Shown piece after piece: positions 51,848-60,764 of a DNA stretch of 64,000 nucleotides. How positions within the stretch are numbered: the stretch's first letter is position 1; the number at the start of each line of letters is the position of its first letter. Source of the DNA: Streptomyces sp. SCL15-4 (GTDB lineage Bacteria > Actinomycetota > Actinomycetes > Streptomycetales > Streptomycetaceae). The notes below the pieces were generated by a model that saw only the letters and a program-made list of their open reading frames with translations, was not told the DNA's origin and ran no database searches. The stretch is from assembly GCF_033366695.1 (NCBI RefSeq), contig NZ_JAOBTQ010000001.1:3720001-3784000 (forward strand). The letters are read 5' to 3'. Both the position numbers and the translations under genes were made by a program.

Positions 51848-52161
51848 CCGGCCGCCCGCACCGTCCCCACACCCCTCACGGGCCCCCTCGTCCGCGCGCA
51901 CGATTATGCCGCGGCCATTTCAACACGCCTCGTACTTCACCGAAACATGCCTCTTTTCGTTCAACAACCGATCAACTTCATGAACTTGACCTGGCATCAA
52001 ACAGTCACGGATACGACGCAATCGATGATTTGAGCAACTCGGTGTAGCAGGGCCTGTACGAAGCGTTATTCTCCTCAGACGCATACCGGTACCCCTCCGT
52101 CGCTACGACGGGTGAACGGTCCCGCACTGCACGTGATGGAAGCTCTGCCTCTGGGAGTCCC
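51848..52161. other. bldN upstream region
   Basis: 314 bp that is less GC-rich than the flanking genes. TTGACC at 51986-51991 followed 18 bases later by GATACG (52010-52015) is a possible vegetative promoter, and GTCAC half-sites (52004-52008) overlap it. In S. coelicolor bldN is known to be repressed by BldD; a BldD site is expected here but I cannot prove this one. Confidence 0.4.
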
Positions 52162-52941
52162 GTGTACCCACACGTCGGGGTTGACGCCTCGGGCCTGGCT
52201 ACGCTGCGCGCAACGGTCGCGACGGTCAAGGAAACACTGCGCGGCTTCGTCCCCCCCGCGTACGCCGTCCCCGCTTTCGCAGCCGCCGCGCCCACAGGCC
52301 CGTGCTACGCACTGGCCGACGGCAGCGCCGCCGTCGGCAGACGGGGCCGCGCCACCGGCGCGGCCACCGCCCGCCGGCCGGCCGCCGACAGCGACAGCGC
52401 CCGCATGATGGACCTCGTCGAACGCGCCCAGTCCGGCGAGGCCGAGGCCTTCGGGCGCCTCTACGACCAGTACAGCGACACCGTCTACCGCTACATCTAC
52501 TACCGCGTCGGCGGCCGGGCCACCGCCGAGGACCTCACCAGCGAGACCTTTCTGCGGGCGCTGCGCAGGATCGGCACGTTCACCTGGCAGGGCCGCGACT
52601 TCGGCGCCTGGCTGGTCACCATCGCCCGGAACCTGGTCGCCGACCACTTCAAGTCCAGCCGCTTCCGGCTGGAGGTCACCACCGGCGAGATGCTCGACGC
52701 CAACGAGGTCGAGCGCTCACCGGAGGACTCCGTCCTGGAGTCCCTGTCCAACGCCGCCCTGCTCGACGCGGTACGGCGGCTCAACCCACAACAGCAGGAG
52801 TGTGTGACGCTCCGCTTCCTCCAGGGCCTCTCGGTCGCCGAGACCGCCCGCGTCATGGGCAAGAACGAGGGTGCCATCAAGACCCTCCAGTACCGCGCCG
52901 TACGCACCCTCGCCCGGCTGCTGCCGGACGACGCCCGCTGA
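52162..52941 (+). CDS. bldN: ECF sigma factor BldN
   Basis: 259-residue developmental sigma factor needed for aerial mycelium formation. The N-terminal 85-90 residues (MYPHVGVDASGLATLR onward) form the pro-sequence typical of BldN, which is removed in S. coelicolor. The sigma region 2 follows (AFGRLYDQYSDTVYRYIYYRVG, SETFLRALRRIGTFTWQGR), then a linker and region 4 (QQQECVTLRFLQGLSVAETARVMGKNEGAIKTLQYRAV). A GTG at 52162 starts the conserved sequence. Its anti-sigma factor gene rsbN follows. BldN drives bldM, rsbN and chaplin/rodlin genes, as known from other Streptomyces. Confidence 0.96.
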   Translation: MYPHVGVDASGLATLRATVATVKETLRGFVPPAYAVPAFAAAAPTGPCYALADGSAAVGRRGRATGAATARRPAADSDSARMMDLVERAQSGEAEAFGRLYDQYSDTVYRYIYYRVGGRATAEDLTSETFLRALRRIGTFTWQGRDFGAWLVTIARNLVADHFKSSRFRLEVTTGEMLDANEVERSPEDSVLESLSNAALLDAVRRLNPQQQECVTLRFLQGLSVAETARVMGKNEGAIKTLQYRAVRTLARLLPDDAR

Positions 52942-53045
52942 ACGGGCACCGGTGGGCGGCGCACGACGAGCGGGGCGGCGGTGAGCGACGCCCAACTCAC
53001 GCTCCGTGAAGGCGTGTTGTCTTTCCGAACCGCCCGCCCGTCGTG

Positions 53046-53074
53046 CGTAACCCAAGTGCCGCGCCAGTCGTTGT
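53046..53074 (+). promoter_or_regulatory. BldN-type promoter of rsbN
   Basis: CGTAAC (53046-53051) and CGTTGT (53069-53074) are separated by 17 bases. They fit the ECF-type -35/-10 pattern I recall for BldN targets such as bldMp1. A start near 53081 would leave a leader of about 120 bases before the rsbN ribosome binding site. rsbN is known to be BldN-dependent in other species. Confidence 0.7.
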
Positions 53075-53204
53075 GCGGGATACAGGCTCCCTGTGGTCAC
53101 GTCCCGGCCGTCCCCGATCACCCGATCCGGGGACGCGATCGTGGACGTGCAACCCTCAGGACCCCCTGGGGAGTCGACCGTCATGACGAGAGGAGGTGCC
53201 GCCA

Positions 53205-54443
53205 GTGATCGCGAACGTATCGGCGCACCGGCGGGCGAACGCCTTCGCCCAGGCCCTGGAGGAGCAGTCCGACCGGGACACGGCGGCCGAGCAGTCCGAA
53301 GGCCCGGCGGGTTCCCCGCCGACCGCCGAGGAACGGACCGAACGGGGCGAGCTGCTGGCCCTGGCGGCGGGACTCGGCGCACTGCCCCGGCCGACGCTCG
53401 ACCCGGAGGTCAAGGTCGTCCAGCGGGCCCAGCTGGTGGCCGCGATGGAGGCCATGCTCCAGGAGGGGACCGGGGCGGCGGACGCGACCGTGCCGGAACA
53501 GCGCTCCCCCCGGGCGAAAGGCGCGCACCGGGCGGGCTCGCTCGGCAAGTTCCGTCCGCGCACCAGGCTGACCAAGGGCCTCGCGGCCGGCGGTCTCAGC
53601 GTCGGCGTGGCCGCCGGGGCCTTCGGCGGGGTCGCCGCCGCCAGCTCCGACGCCCTGCCCGGCGACTCGCTGTACGGCCTGAAGCGCGGCATCGAGGACT
53701 TCAAGCTCAACTACCTGACCGACGGCGACGACCAGCGCGGCCAGACCTACCTCGACCAGGCCTCCACCCGGCTCGGCGAGGCCCGCCGGCTGCTGGAGCG
53801 CGGCCGGGGCGGCCATCTGGACCACGAGTCCATCGGCGAGATCCGCCGCACCCTGTCCGGGATGCGGCACGACGTCACCGAGGGCCACCGGCTGCTCCAC
53901 GCGGCCTACGCGGCCGACCCGGACTCCCTCGGCCCCATCCAGGCGCTGTCCGCCTTCTCCCGGTCCCACCGCGAGGCGTGGAGCGCGCTCAGCGACAAGC
54001 TGCCCGTCCAGCTCGGCGACGTCAAACAGCAGGTGTCCTCGGTCTTCGACGCCATAGACGAAGAGGTCGCGCCGCTGCAGTCGCTGCTCCCGCAACAGCC
54101 GGTCCGGCCCGGCGGGGACCGGCACCAGGGCGGCGGCTCGGGCCCGGCGGCCACCGACTCCTCCGGCACCCACCGGTCGGCCCCGCCCGGCACCCCCGGT
54201 CACAGCCCGTCCCCCGGCCGGCGCTCCGGCACGGACACGCCGAGCGACCCGGCCACCGGCAGCAGCGGCGAGGGGCTCCTCGGCGGCGGCACCGGAGGCC
54301 TGCTCGACCCGCCGAAGACCGGCACCACCGGCGGCTCCCCGTCCGCCGGCAAGTCCCCGTCGACCCAGCCGGACGTCACCATCCCGCCGCTCATCCCCGA
54401 CCTGCTCCCCGGTCTCGGCATCGAAGGCGAGGACCAGGACTAG
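53205..54443 (+). CDS. rsbN: Anti-sigma factor RsbN
   Basis: 412-residue membrane-bound anti-sigma factor for BldN. The N-terminal cytoplasmic part starts IANVSAHRRANAFAQALEEQ and contains an acidic/alanine-rich region. One transmembrane helix follows at about residues 125-145 (VGVAAGAFGGVAAA). Then comes an extracytoplasmic DUF5667 domain (SDALPGDSLYGLKRGIEDF, DQASTRLGEARRLLERG), and a Pro/Gly/Ser-rich tail of about 120 residues. A GTG at 53205 follows GAGGAGG with eight bases spacing and is preferred over an upstream GTG at 53196. A terminator hairpin follows the stop. Confidence 0.92.
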   Translation: MIANVSAHRRANAFAQALEEQSDRDTAAEQSEGPAGSPPTAEERTERGELLALAAGLGALPRPTLDPEVKVVQRAQLVAAMEAMLQEGTGAADATVPEQRSPRAKGAHRAGSLGKFRPRTRLTKGLAAGGLSVGVAAGAFGGVAAASSDALPGDSLYGLKRGIEDFKLNYLTDGDDQRGQTYLDQASTRLGEARRLLERGRGGHLDHESIGEIRRTLSGMRHDVTEGHRLLHAAYAADPDSLGPIQALSAFSRSHREAWSALSDKLPVQLGDVKQQVSSVFDAIDEEVAPLQSLLPQQPVRPGGDRHQGGGSGPAATDSSGTHRSAPPGTPGHSPSPGRRSGTDTPSDPATGSSGEGLLGGGTGGLLDPPKTGTTGGSPSAGKSPSTQPDVTIPPLIPDLLPGLGIEGEDQD

Positions 54444-54447
54444 CCCG

Positions 54448-54487
54448 CCGCGGGGGCGCCCCTTCCCGAGCAGGGACGCCCCCGCGG
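54448..54487. terminator. Bidirectional terminator between rsbN and the acyltransferase gene
   Basis: CCGCGGGGGCG (54448-54458) and CGCCCCCGCGG (54477-54487) form a perfect 11-bp stem between convergent stops at 54443 and 54511. Confidence 0.75.
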
Positions 54488-54510
54488 CCGTACACCCCGC
54501 CACAAACCCC

Positions 54511-55584
54511 TCAGAAGAACACCGACCGCCGCTGCACCAGCAGCTTGTACAGCGTGTGCTGGATCTGCTCGCGCACCTGGTCGGTCAGGTTGAACATCAG
54601 CATCGGGTCCTCGGCGGCCTCCGGCGGATAGCCGTCCGTCGGGATCGGCTCGCCGAACTGGATCGTCCACTTCGTCGGCAGCGGGATCGCGCCCAGCGGG
54701 CCCAGCCACGGAAACGTCGGCGTCAGCGGGAAGTACGGGATGCCCAGCACCCGGGCCAGCGTCTTGGAGTTGCCGATCATCGGATAGATCTCCTCCGCCC
54801 CGACGATCGAGCAGGGAACGATCGGCACGCCCTGGCGCAGCGCCGTGGAGACGAAGCCGCCGCGGCCGAACCGCTGGAGCTTGTAGCGCTCGCCGAAGGG
54901 TTTCCCGATGCCCTTGAAGCCCTCCGGCATCACCCCGACCAGCTCGCCCTGGCCCAGCAGCCGTTCGGCGTCCTCCGCGCAGGCGAGGGTGTGCCCCAGC
55001 TTGCGGGCCAGCTCGTTGACCACCGGCAGCACGAAGACCAGGTCCGCCGCGAGCAGCCGCAAGTGCCGGCCGGCGGGGTGCTGGTCGTGCACGGCCACCT
55101 GCATCATCAGGCCGTCCAGCGGCAGCGTCCCGGAGTGGTTGGCGACGATCAGCGCCCCGCCCTCGGCCGGGATGTTCTCGACGCCCTTCACCTCGACCCG
55201 GAAGTACTTCTCGTACACCGGCCGCAGCAGCGACATCAGGACCTGGTCGGTCAGCTCCTCGTCGTAGCCGAAGTCGTCGACCTCGTAGTCCCCGGTGAGC
55301 CGGCGCCGCAGGAAGGCCAGCCCGGCCGCCACCCGCTGTTCCAGGCCACCGTCCCGCCCGCCGTCCTCCAGGGGCTCCACGGGCTCCACCGGCTCCTCCG
55401 CGCGGTCCACCGGCTCCTCCTCCCCTGCCCACGCCCGGCCCGGCAGCGGCTGGACGGCGCCCCTCTCGCCCGGCTCGCCGAGCGCCCCGCGCCGGCCGCT
55501 CCCGCCGCGCCGCCGCGCCTGGCGCTGCGCGGCGCTCCCCCGGGACCGGTCGTCATCGAACGGAATGACCTTGGCGTCCGCCAT
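54511..55584 (-). CDS. Lysophospholipid acyltransferase-like protein
   Basis: 357-residue acyltransferase of the PlsC/DGAT-like group. The N-terminal 100 residues are polar and low in complexity. The catalytic motif is NHSGTLPLDG (asparagine-histidine with a downstream aspartate), followed by GVMPEGFKGIGKPFGERY and PIVPCSIVGAEEIYPMI. This pattern is that of MGAT-like LPLATs that esterify glycerolipids. The ATG at 55584 follows GAGGAG. It lies 14 bp downstream of the epimerase gene, so the two are likely one operon, and it converges with rsbN. The acyl acceptor is unknown. Confidence 0.85.
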   Translation of the reverse strand: MADAKVIPFDDDRSRGSAAQRQARRRGGSGRRGALGEPGERGAVQPLPGRAWAGEEEPVDRAEEPVEPVEPLEDGGRDGGLEQRVAAGLAFLRRRLTGDYEVDDFGYDEELTDQVLMSLLRPVYEKYFRVEVKGVENIPAEGGALIVANHSGTLPLDGLMMQVAVHDQHPAGRHLRLLAADLVFVLPVVNELARKLGHTLACAEDAERLLGQGELVGVMPEGFKGIGKPFGERYKLQRFGRGGFVSTALRQGVPIVPCSIVGAEEIYPMIGNSKTLARVLGIPYFPLTPTFPWLGPLGAIPLPTKWTIQFGEPIPTDGYPPEAAEDPMLMFNLTDQVREQIQHTLYKLLVQRRSVFF

Positions 55585-55598
55585 CGTTGCCGCTCTCC

Positions 55599-56660
55599 TC
55601 AGTTGGCGCTGTGCGTCTGGAGGTGGCCGGCCGCCCTCGCGGACAGCGCGGCGACCCGGTCGACGGCCCCGGCGAGGGTCTCCGGGGGCAGCAGCCCCGG
55701 GCCCAGGGCCCGCGCGAAGTCCGCGAACGTCCCGGCCGTCGTGTAGCGGGGAGCGAAGCCCAGCGTCTCGCGCATCTGACCGGTGTCCACCACCCGCCCG
55801 TGGGTGAGCAGCCGGATCTGCTCCGGCGAGAAGTCCGTCATACCGAGCGTACGCACCAGGGAACCGGCCCAGGTGACCGCGGGCAGCAGCAGCGGCACGG
55901 TGGGCCGCCCGAGCCGCCGGGAGCACTGCGAGAGCAGCAGCACGCCGTCCCCGGCGATGTTGAAGGTGCCGCTGTTGAGGCTGCCCCGGCGCGGCTCGTG
56001 CGAGGCGATCCGCAGCACCTCGATCACATCGTCCTCGTGCACGAACTGCAGCCGCGGGTCGTAGCCGAACACGGTCGGCAGGACGGGCAGCGAGAAGTAC
56101 GAGGCGAGCGGGGTGTCCGCGGCCGGGCCGAGGATGTTGGCGAACCGCAGCACGCACACCGCGACGTCCGGCCGCCGCCGCGCGAACCCGCGCACATACC
56201 CCTCCACCTCGACGGCGTCCTTCGCGAAGCCGCCGCTGGGCAGCGACTTGGGCGGGGTGGTCTCGGTGAACACGGCCGGATCGCGCGGCGCGGAGCCGTA
56301 GACGTTCGTGCTGGACTTCACCACCAGCCGGCGCACGGCCGGCGACTTCTGGCAGGCACCGAGCAGCTGCATGGTGCCGATGACGTTGGTCTCCTTGACC
56401 GTGGCCCGGCTGCCGCCGCCCAGCGCGGTGCCGGTCACGTCCAGGTGGACGACCGTGTCGGCGCCCGTCTCGGCGAGGACCCGGGCGATGGTCGGCTGCC
56501 GGATGTCGGTCTGGACGAAGTCGGCGCCGCCGAGGTGGTGCGCCGGCGGCACCGCGTCCACGGCGATCACCCGGTCCACCTCCGGGTCCCGCTGGATCCG
56601 CCGCACGAACCGGCCGCCGAGCTGCCGGGCGGCTCCGGTGACGAGCACGACCCTTCCCAA
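55599..56660 (-). CDS. NAD-dependent epimerase/dehydratase-like protein (extended SDR)
   Basis: 353-residue extended SDR. The N-terminal NAD motif is VVLVTGAARQLGGRF, with strand 2 acid in VIAVDAV. Conserved elements include NVIGTMQLLGACQ, VVKSSTNVYGSAPRDP and VCVLRFANILGP. A TTG start at 56660 is used because GGAGGG lies nine bases upstream and the family starts there (M-G-x-V-V-L-V-T-G). The classical YxxxK is not clear, so it could bind NAD without redox catalysis. It is followed within 14 bp by the acyltransferase gene. The pair is conserved beside bldN in Streptomyces. Confidence 0.85.
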   Translation of the reverse strand: MGRVVLVTGAARQLGGRFVRRIQRDPEVDRVIAVDAVPPAHHLGGADFVQTDIRQPTIARVLAETGADTVVHLDVTGTALGGGSRATVKETNVIGTMQLLGACQKSPAVRRLVVKSSTNVYGSAPRDPAVFTETTPPKSLPSGGFAKDAVEVEGYVRGFARRRPDVAVCVLRFANILGPAADTPLASYFSLPVLPTVFGYDPRLQFVHEDDVIEVLRIASHEPRRGSLNSGTFNIAGDGVLLLSQCSRRLGRPTVPLLLPAVTWAGSLVRTLGMTDFSPEQIRLLTHGRVVDTGQMRETLGFAPRYTTAGTFADFARALGPGLLPPETLAGAVDRVAALSARAAGHLQTHSAN

Positions 56661-56803
56661 GATCAGCGCCCTCCTTCCCGCGTAACCGGTATCCCGCGTT
56701 CCCCGTGTGCGGCCCAACCTAGCCGGTCGGTGGTGCGGTGTGAGGACCCCCGGTGCGCGGGAGGACGGATTTTCCCCCGTCGGCACATGCCCGGAACATG
56801 CCT

Positions 56804-56835
56804 GTGGCCCCCCACCACTGCTGGTGGGAGGCCAC
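56804..56835 (-). terminator. Hairpin downstream of the bS22 gene
   Basis: GTGGCC (56804-56809) plus CCCACCA (56811-56817) pair with TGGTGGG (56822-56828) plus GGCCAC (56830-56835), 57 bases after the stop of the small ribosomal gene. Confidence 0.75.
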
Positions 56836-56891
56836 GGGTGCCACGCTCTCGCGGCGTCGCTCGCGAACGCCCCGCTTGCGCGGGGGACCGC

Positions 56892-56990
56892 TTACTTCTT
56901 GTTGCGACGCTGAACGCGCGTGCGCTTGAGCAGCTTGCGGTGCTTCTTCTTGGCCATCCGCTTGCGCCGCTTCTTGATAACAGAGCCCAC
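56892..56990 (-). CDS. Small basic ribosomal protein bS22 (AURKAIP1/COX24-like)
   Basis: 32-residue protein below the usual gene-finding cut-off. The translation is mostly Lys and Arg ([19 protein letters not shown] and on), the pattern of the actinobacterial bS22/AURKAIP1-COX24 family that binds the small ribosomal subunit. GTG 56990 follows GAGGG. A strong hairpin follows. It lies next to bdtA on the same strand with 136 bp between. Confidence 0.9.
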   Translation of the reverse strand: MGSVIKKRRKRMAKKKHRKLLKRTRVQRRNKK

Positions 56991-57126
56991 GACTACCCTC
57001 GCTCACTTCTCATCACTCGGTTGTTTGGGCGCCATGGGCCCACACGACCTACGAGGGGCTAGCCTACCCAACCGAGCGCCGAGGTCGTAATCGAGGGTGT
57101 CTCCCCCGGTCGCCCGGGGGTCGCCG

Positions 57127-57339
57127 TCAGGCCGTCTCCACCCCCACATAGCTGTCGCGGAGGTATTCGTGTACCGCTTGTTCCGGGACGCGGAAGGACC
57201 GCCCCACCCGGATCGCGGGCAGATGACCGCTGTGCACCAGGCGGTACACGGTCATCTTGGACACTCGCATCACCGAGGCGACTTCCGCCACGGTAAGGAA
57301 CTGAACCTCGTTCAGAGGCCTCTCGCCAGCTGCAGCCAT
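57127..57339 (-). CDS. bdtA: BldC-like/excisionase-type small DNA-binding protein
   Basis: 70-residue MerR-like winged-helix protein. The HTH reads EVQFLTVAEVASVMRVSKMTVYRLVHSGHLPAIRVGRSFRVPE, resembling BldC and phage excisionases. It ends with a short helix. The locus next to bS22 and downstream of bldN matches the place of bdtA (BldD target A) in S. coelicolor as I recall; the symbol is given on that basis. It probably acts as a developmental DNA-binding protein. Confidence 0.8.
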   Translation of the reverse strand: MAAAGERPLNEVQFLTVAEVASVMRVSKMTVYRLVHSGHLPAIRVGRSFRVPEQAVHEYLRDSYVGVETA

Positions 57340-57468
57340 GACACACCTGAACCTTCCGCACTCGACGGCCACCGGCTTCCCCTTCCGGTGACTCTTCGTC
57401 GTTGCGTGCTCACTCCCCAGACTAGGGGCGGGTGATGCGAGTGGGGAAGAGGTGCACCCATCGGCGGC

Positions 57469-58284
57469 CTACTGTGACAAGCGGGCCCGATTGAGCACGT
57501 AGCGGGTCAGCGGGCGGTAGTGAGCAGACCGCACTGCGTCGTCAACCGGAACGACGACGGACACCCGTCCCTCGGCCTCGCCGACGAACGGCGCGGGGTC
57601 GTCGGTGTCGGCCGGACCGATGGCCTCGAACCCCAGCTGACCTGCGCCGCAGACCCATCCGTGATCGCCGACGACCAGCTCCGGCAGCGGCCCGCCGGCC
57701 TCGGCGGCGGCCTCCAGCGCGACCCGAACCGGGAGGGGGGAGTGGGTGTGGGTACCCGGCTCACAACCGGGGCGCCCGCTCGCCGGTTCCCGCACCAGGG
57801 CAACCCCTCGTACGTAGTCGAGGCGATGCGGACGTAGACCGAACCGGGTCAATATGTCGACACAGCGACCCTGCGCGGGGGTGAGGACCTCACATCCCGC
57901 CGCCGACAGCGCGTCCGCCAGAGCGGCGTAGAACCCCAGCAGCCGCCCCGGGTGCCCGGTGCCGAACAGTACGGGAGCGCCGCGCCGGGCCGCCTCCCGG
58001 ATCCGCCCGGCGAACGCGTCGAGCGCGGCGAGCGTCCGCTCCGGGTCGATCACGTCCGGTCCGCTCGTGTGCCGGGGGTCGGCCGAGACTCCGCACTTCC
58101 GCGCCATCAGGGCGAGCACGTCCCCGAACTCCCAGGCGCCTTCCGGATCGATCCCGATCAGCGCGCGCGGATCCCGGGCCGCGAACAGCCGGTAACTGCG
58201 CAGACTGTCCTCCCGCGAGGTCGCCACCACCCCGGCCAGCCGGGCGGCCACCAGATGGGCACGGAGGCGGGCGGAGGACGGCAC
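57469..58284 (-). CDS. Phosphatase-like conserved protein
   Basis: 271-residue cytoplasmic protein annotated as a phosphatase in other Streptomyces. Conserved parts are LRSYRLFAARDPRALIGIDPEG, VLFGTGHPGRLLGFY, CVDILTRFGLRPHRLDYVRG, LVVGDHGWVCGAGQLGFEAIGP and the C-terminal SAHYRPLTRYVL. The GTG at 58284 gives the shorter, family-like start; an in-frame ATG at 58335 would add 17 residues. No classical phosphatase motif is clear, so the activity is unproven. It follows acuC on the same strand. Confidence 0.75.
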   Translation of the reverse strand: MPSSARLRAHLVAARLAGVVATSREDSLRSYRLFAARDPRALIGIDPEGAWEFGDVLALMARKCGVSADPRHTSGPDVIDPERTLAALDAFAGRIREAARRGAPVLFGTGHPGRLLGFYAALADALSAAGCEVLTPAQGRCVDILTRFGLRPHRLDYVRGVALVREPASGRPGCEPGTHTHSPLPVRVALEAAAEAGGPLPELVVGDHGWVCGAGQLGFEAIGPADTDDPAPFVGEAEGRVSVVVPVDDAVRSAHYRPLTRYVLNRARLSQ

Positions 58285-58388
58285 GGATGCGATGGTGGCC
58301 CATCCGGCACGAAGCCGACCCGAAAACAGCGGCATTCCGCGCGGATGGCCTAACGAACGCTTCCGCGGGAGTGGGGGCTGGGTGGGGG

Positions 58389-59561
58389 TCAGGGCAGTAG
58401 GCCCCGTAGGGGGAAGGCCGCTCGTCGGGTTGCCAGGATGGCCTGGTCGATGCGGTCGGCCGGGTCGTAGCCCGTGTCCCACCCGCCGTACTCCACCGGC
58501 CACCGCCCGTCCGTCATCCGCCGCGGCCCCGGTTGCCGGGTCCGGGCGAACACCTCCTGCCGCCAGCTCTCGGGGATCACCGACTCCGGCTCCACCGGCC
58601 TGCCCGCCGCGATGCCGACGAGATGCGTCCAGGACCGGGGTACGACGTCCACGACGGCGTATCCGCCGCCGCCGAGGGCGACCCACCTGCCGTCCGCGTA
58701 CGCGTGCGCCAGCTCGTGGCACGCCAGCTGCACCGCCCGCTGCGCGTCCAGCGAGACGGCCAGGTGCGCGAGCGGGTCCTCGAAGTGGGTGTCGGCGCCG
58801 TGCTGGGTGACCAGGACCTGCGGCCGGAAGCCGGCGAGCAGCTCCGGCACCACCGCGTGGAACGCCCGCAGCCACCCGGCGTCCCCCGTGCCCGCGGGCA
58901 GCGCCACGTTCACCGCCGCGCCCTCCCCCGCGCCCGCGCCCGTCTCCTGCGGCCACCCGGTCCCCGGGAACAGCGTGCCGGGATGCTCGTGCAGCGAGAC
59001 CGTCAGCACCCGGGGGTCCTCCCAGAACGCGGCCTGCACCCCGTCCCCGTGGTGCACGTCGACGTCCACATAGGCGACCCGCTCGGCGCCCAGCTCCAGC
59101 AGCCGCGCGATCGCGAGGGCCGCGTCGTTGTACACGCAGAACCCGGACGCGCCGCCCGGCATCGCGTGGTGCAGCCCGCCCGCGAAGTTCACCGCGTGCT
59201 CGGCGTCCCCGTGCCACACCGCCTCCGCCGCTCCCACCGACTGGCCCGCGATCAGCGCGGACACCTCGTGCATGCCGGCGAACGCCGGATCGTCGAGCGT
59301 GCCGAGCCCGTACGAGCCGTCGGCGCCCGCCGGGTCCGCCGACGCGGCCTTGACCGCGTCGATGTAGTCCTCCCGGTGGACCAGCCGGAGCGTCGACTCG
59401 CCGGCCGGTTTGGCCGCGACGACCGCCAGCTCCCGGTCCAGCCCGAAGGCACCGACCAGCCGGCGGGTCAGCTCCAGCCGGACCGGATCCATCGGATGGC
59501 TCGGACCGAAGTCATAGCCCGTTACTGCCTCGTCCCACATCAGCTGTGCGCGGCCGCTCAT
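58389..59561 (-). CDS. acuC: Acetoin utilisation/histone-deacetylase-like protein
   Basis: 390-residue zinc deacetylase of the class I HDAC fold. Conserved motifs are NFAGGLHHAMPGGASGFCVYNDAALAI, with the active histidine pair, VAYVDVDVHHGDGVQAAF with metal ligands, and VLVTQHGADTHFEDPLAHL and GGGGYAVVD. AcuC in Bacillus deacetylates acetyl-CoA synthetase; here a similar role is likely. ATG 59561 begins the conserved SGRAQLMWDEAVTGYDFGP. Its first 50 bases overlap the end of the upstream MFS gene. Confidence 0.9.
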   Translation of the reverse strand: MSGRAQLMWDEAVTGYDFGPSHPMDPVRLELTRRLVGAFGLDRELAVVAAKPAGESTLRLVHREDYIDAVKAASADPAGADGSYGLGTLDDPAFAGMHEVSALIAGQSVGAAEAVWHGDAEHAVNFAGGLHHAMPGGASGFCVYNDAALAIARLLELGAERVAYVDVDVHHGDGVQAAFWEDPRVLTVSLHEHPGTLFPGTGWPQETGAGAGEGAAVNVALPAGTGDAGWLRAFHAVVPELLAGFRPQVLVTQHGADTHFEDPLAHLAVSLDAQRAVQLACHELAHAYADGRWVALGGGGYAVVDVVPRSWTHLVGIAAGRPVEPESVIPESWRQEVFARTRQPGPRRMTDGRWPVEYGGWDTGYDPADRIDQAILATRRAAFPLRGLLP

Positions 59562-60741
59562 GCCCGCCACCGTATCGGTCCGGTTGAGCCGCGAACGACC
59601 TGGCGTACCCCAGTGTCACCAGCACCAGCACCATCGGCACGAGCATGGCGCCCCGGTAGCTCCACGCCTCTCCCAGGGCCCCCACCAGCGGCGAACCGAT
59701 CAGAAAACCCACGTAGTTGAAGACGTTCAGCCGCGCGATCGCCGCGTCCGAGGCCCCGGGACCGTGCTGTTCGAAAGCGTGCCGGCCGGCCGCCGCGAAC
59801 GTCTGCGGCACCAGCACGCACAGCCCGAGCCCCAGCAGCGTGAACCCGAGCATCCCCACCCACGCGCCGGGCGCCAGCGCCACCACCGCGAACCCGCCCG
59901 CCGCGACCACCGCTCCGAGCCGGACCACCGCCGCCGCCCCGAACCGCCGTACCCCGAGGTCCCCGACGGCCCGGCCCGCCAGCGTGGTCACCATGTACAC
60001 GTTGTACGGCACGGTCGCCAGCTGCTCCGAGCCGCCCAGCACGTCCTTCAGGTACTTCGCGCTCCAGTTGGAGACGGTGGAGTCCCCGATGTAGGCGAAG
60101 GTCATCACCAGGCACAGCGGCAGCAGCAGCTTGAAGGCGACACCGCCGCCGTCCGCCCGGTCGTCCCGCACCGCCGCCGCCCCGTCGACGTACCACCGGC
60201 TGGCCAGCAGCGCCGCCGGCAGCAGCACGGCCACCACCGGCAGGTACGACACCCACAGCGCGAGCCGCCAGTGCGCGCCGGCCCAGGCCAGCGAGGCCCC
60301 TACGATCCCGCCCAGGCTGTAGACGGCGTGGAAGCCGAGCATGATGCTGCGCCCGTACGACCGCTGGAGGCTGACGCCGAGCATGTTCATGGACGCGTCC
60401 AGCGCGCCCACCGCCAGGCCGAAGACGCCGAGCGCCACCGCCAGCGCGGCCACCTGCCCGGACCCGCCCGCCCCGGCCCCGAGCAGCGCCAGCAGCACCA
60501 CCGGCTGGGACCAGCGCAGCACCCGGCTCGGCCGGACCCGCTGCACCAGCCGCTCGGTGGCCACGCTGCCGGCCCCGGCGAGGACGGGTACGGCGGCCAG
60601 GAAGACCGGGAGCAGCGCGTCGGAGACGCCGTAGCGGGCTTGGACGGCCGGGATGCGCGTCACCAGCAGGGCGAAGGCGACGCCCTGGGCGAAGAAGCCG
60701 AACGCCAGCGAGGCCCTGCCGCGCCGCAGCACATCAGTCAT
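59512..60741 (-). CDS. MFS transporter, 12 helices
   Basis: 409-residue transporter of the YbjJ/fucose permease-like MFS group. About twelve hydrophobic helices are visible. The motif ASLAFGFFAQGVAFALLVTRIPAVQARYG lies at the start and LGFHAVYSLGGIVGASLAW in helix 5. The C-terminal 25 residues, beyond the last helix, are polar and overlap the acuC coding region by 50 bases in another frame. The substrate is unknown. It is likely co-transcribed with acuC. Confidence 0.9.
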   Translation of the reverse strand: MTDVLRRGRASLAFGFFAQGVAFALLVTRIPAVQARYGVSDALLPVFLAAVPVLAGAGSVATERLVQRVRPSRVLRWSQPVVLLALLGAGAGGSGQVAALAVALGVFGLAVGALDASMNMLGVSLQRSYGRSIMLGFHAVYSLGGIVGASLAWAGAHWRLALWVSYLPVVAVLLPAALLASRWYVDGAAAVRDDRADGGGVAFKLLLPLCLVMTFAYIGDSTVSNWSAKYLKDVLGGSEQLATVPYNVYMVTTLAGRAVGDLGVRRFGAAAVVRLGAVVAAGGFAVVALAPGAWVGMLGFTLLGLGLCVLVPQTFAAAGRHAFEQHGPGASDAAIARLNVFNYVGFLIGSPLVGALGEAWSYRGAMLVPMVLVLVTLGYARSFAAQPDRYGGGHERPRTADVGRGSNGL

Positions 60742-60764
60742 GGCGGCGAGGGTAGGGCCCCGGA

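Noticed and set aside
53196..53204. GTG at 53196 as the rsbN start
   Set aside because: It lies inside the GAGGAGG ribosome binding site; GTG 53205 has normal spacing from it.
55087..55110. Canonical PlsC NHxxxxD motif in the 54511 gene
   Set aside because: The spacing is H-x6-D as in MGAT-like acyltransferases, so I do not call it plsC.
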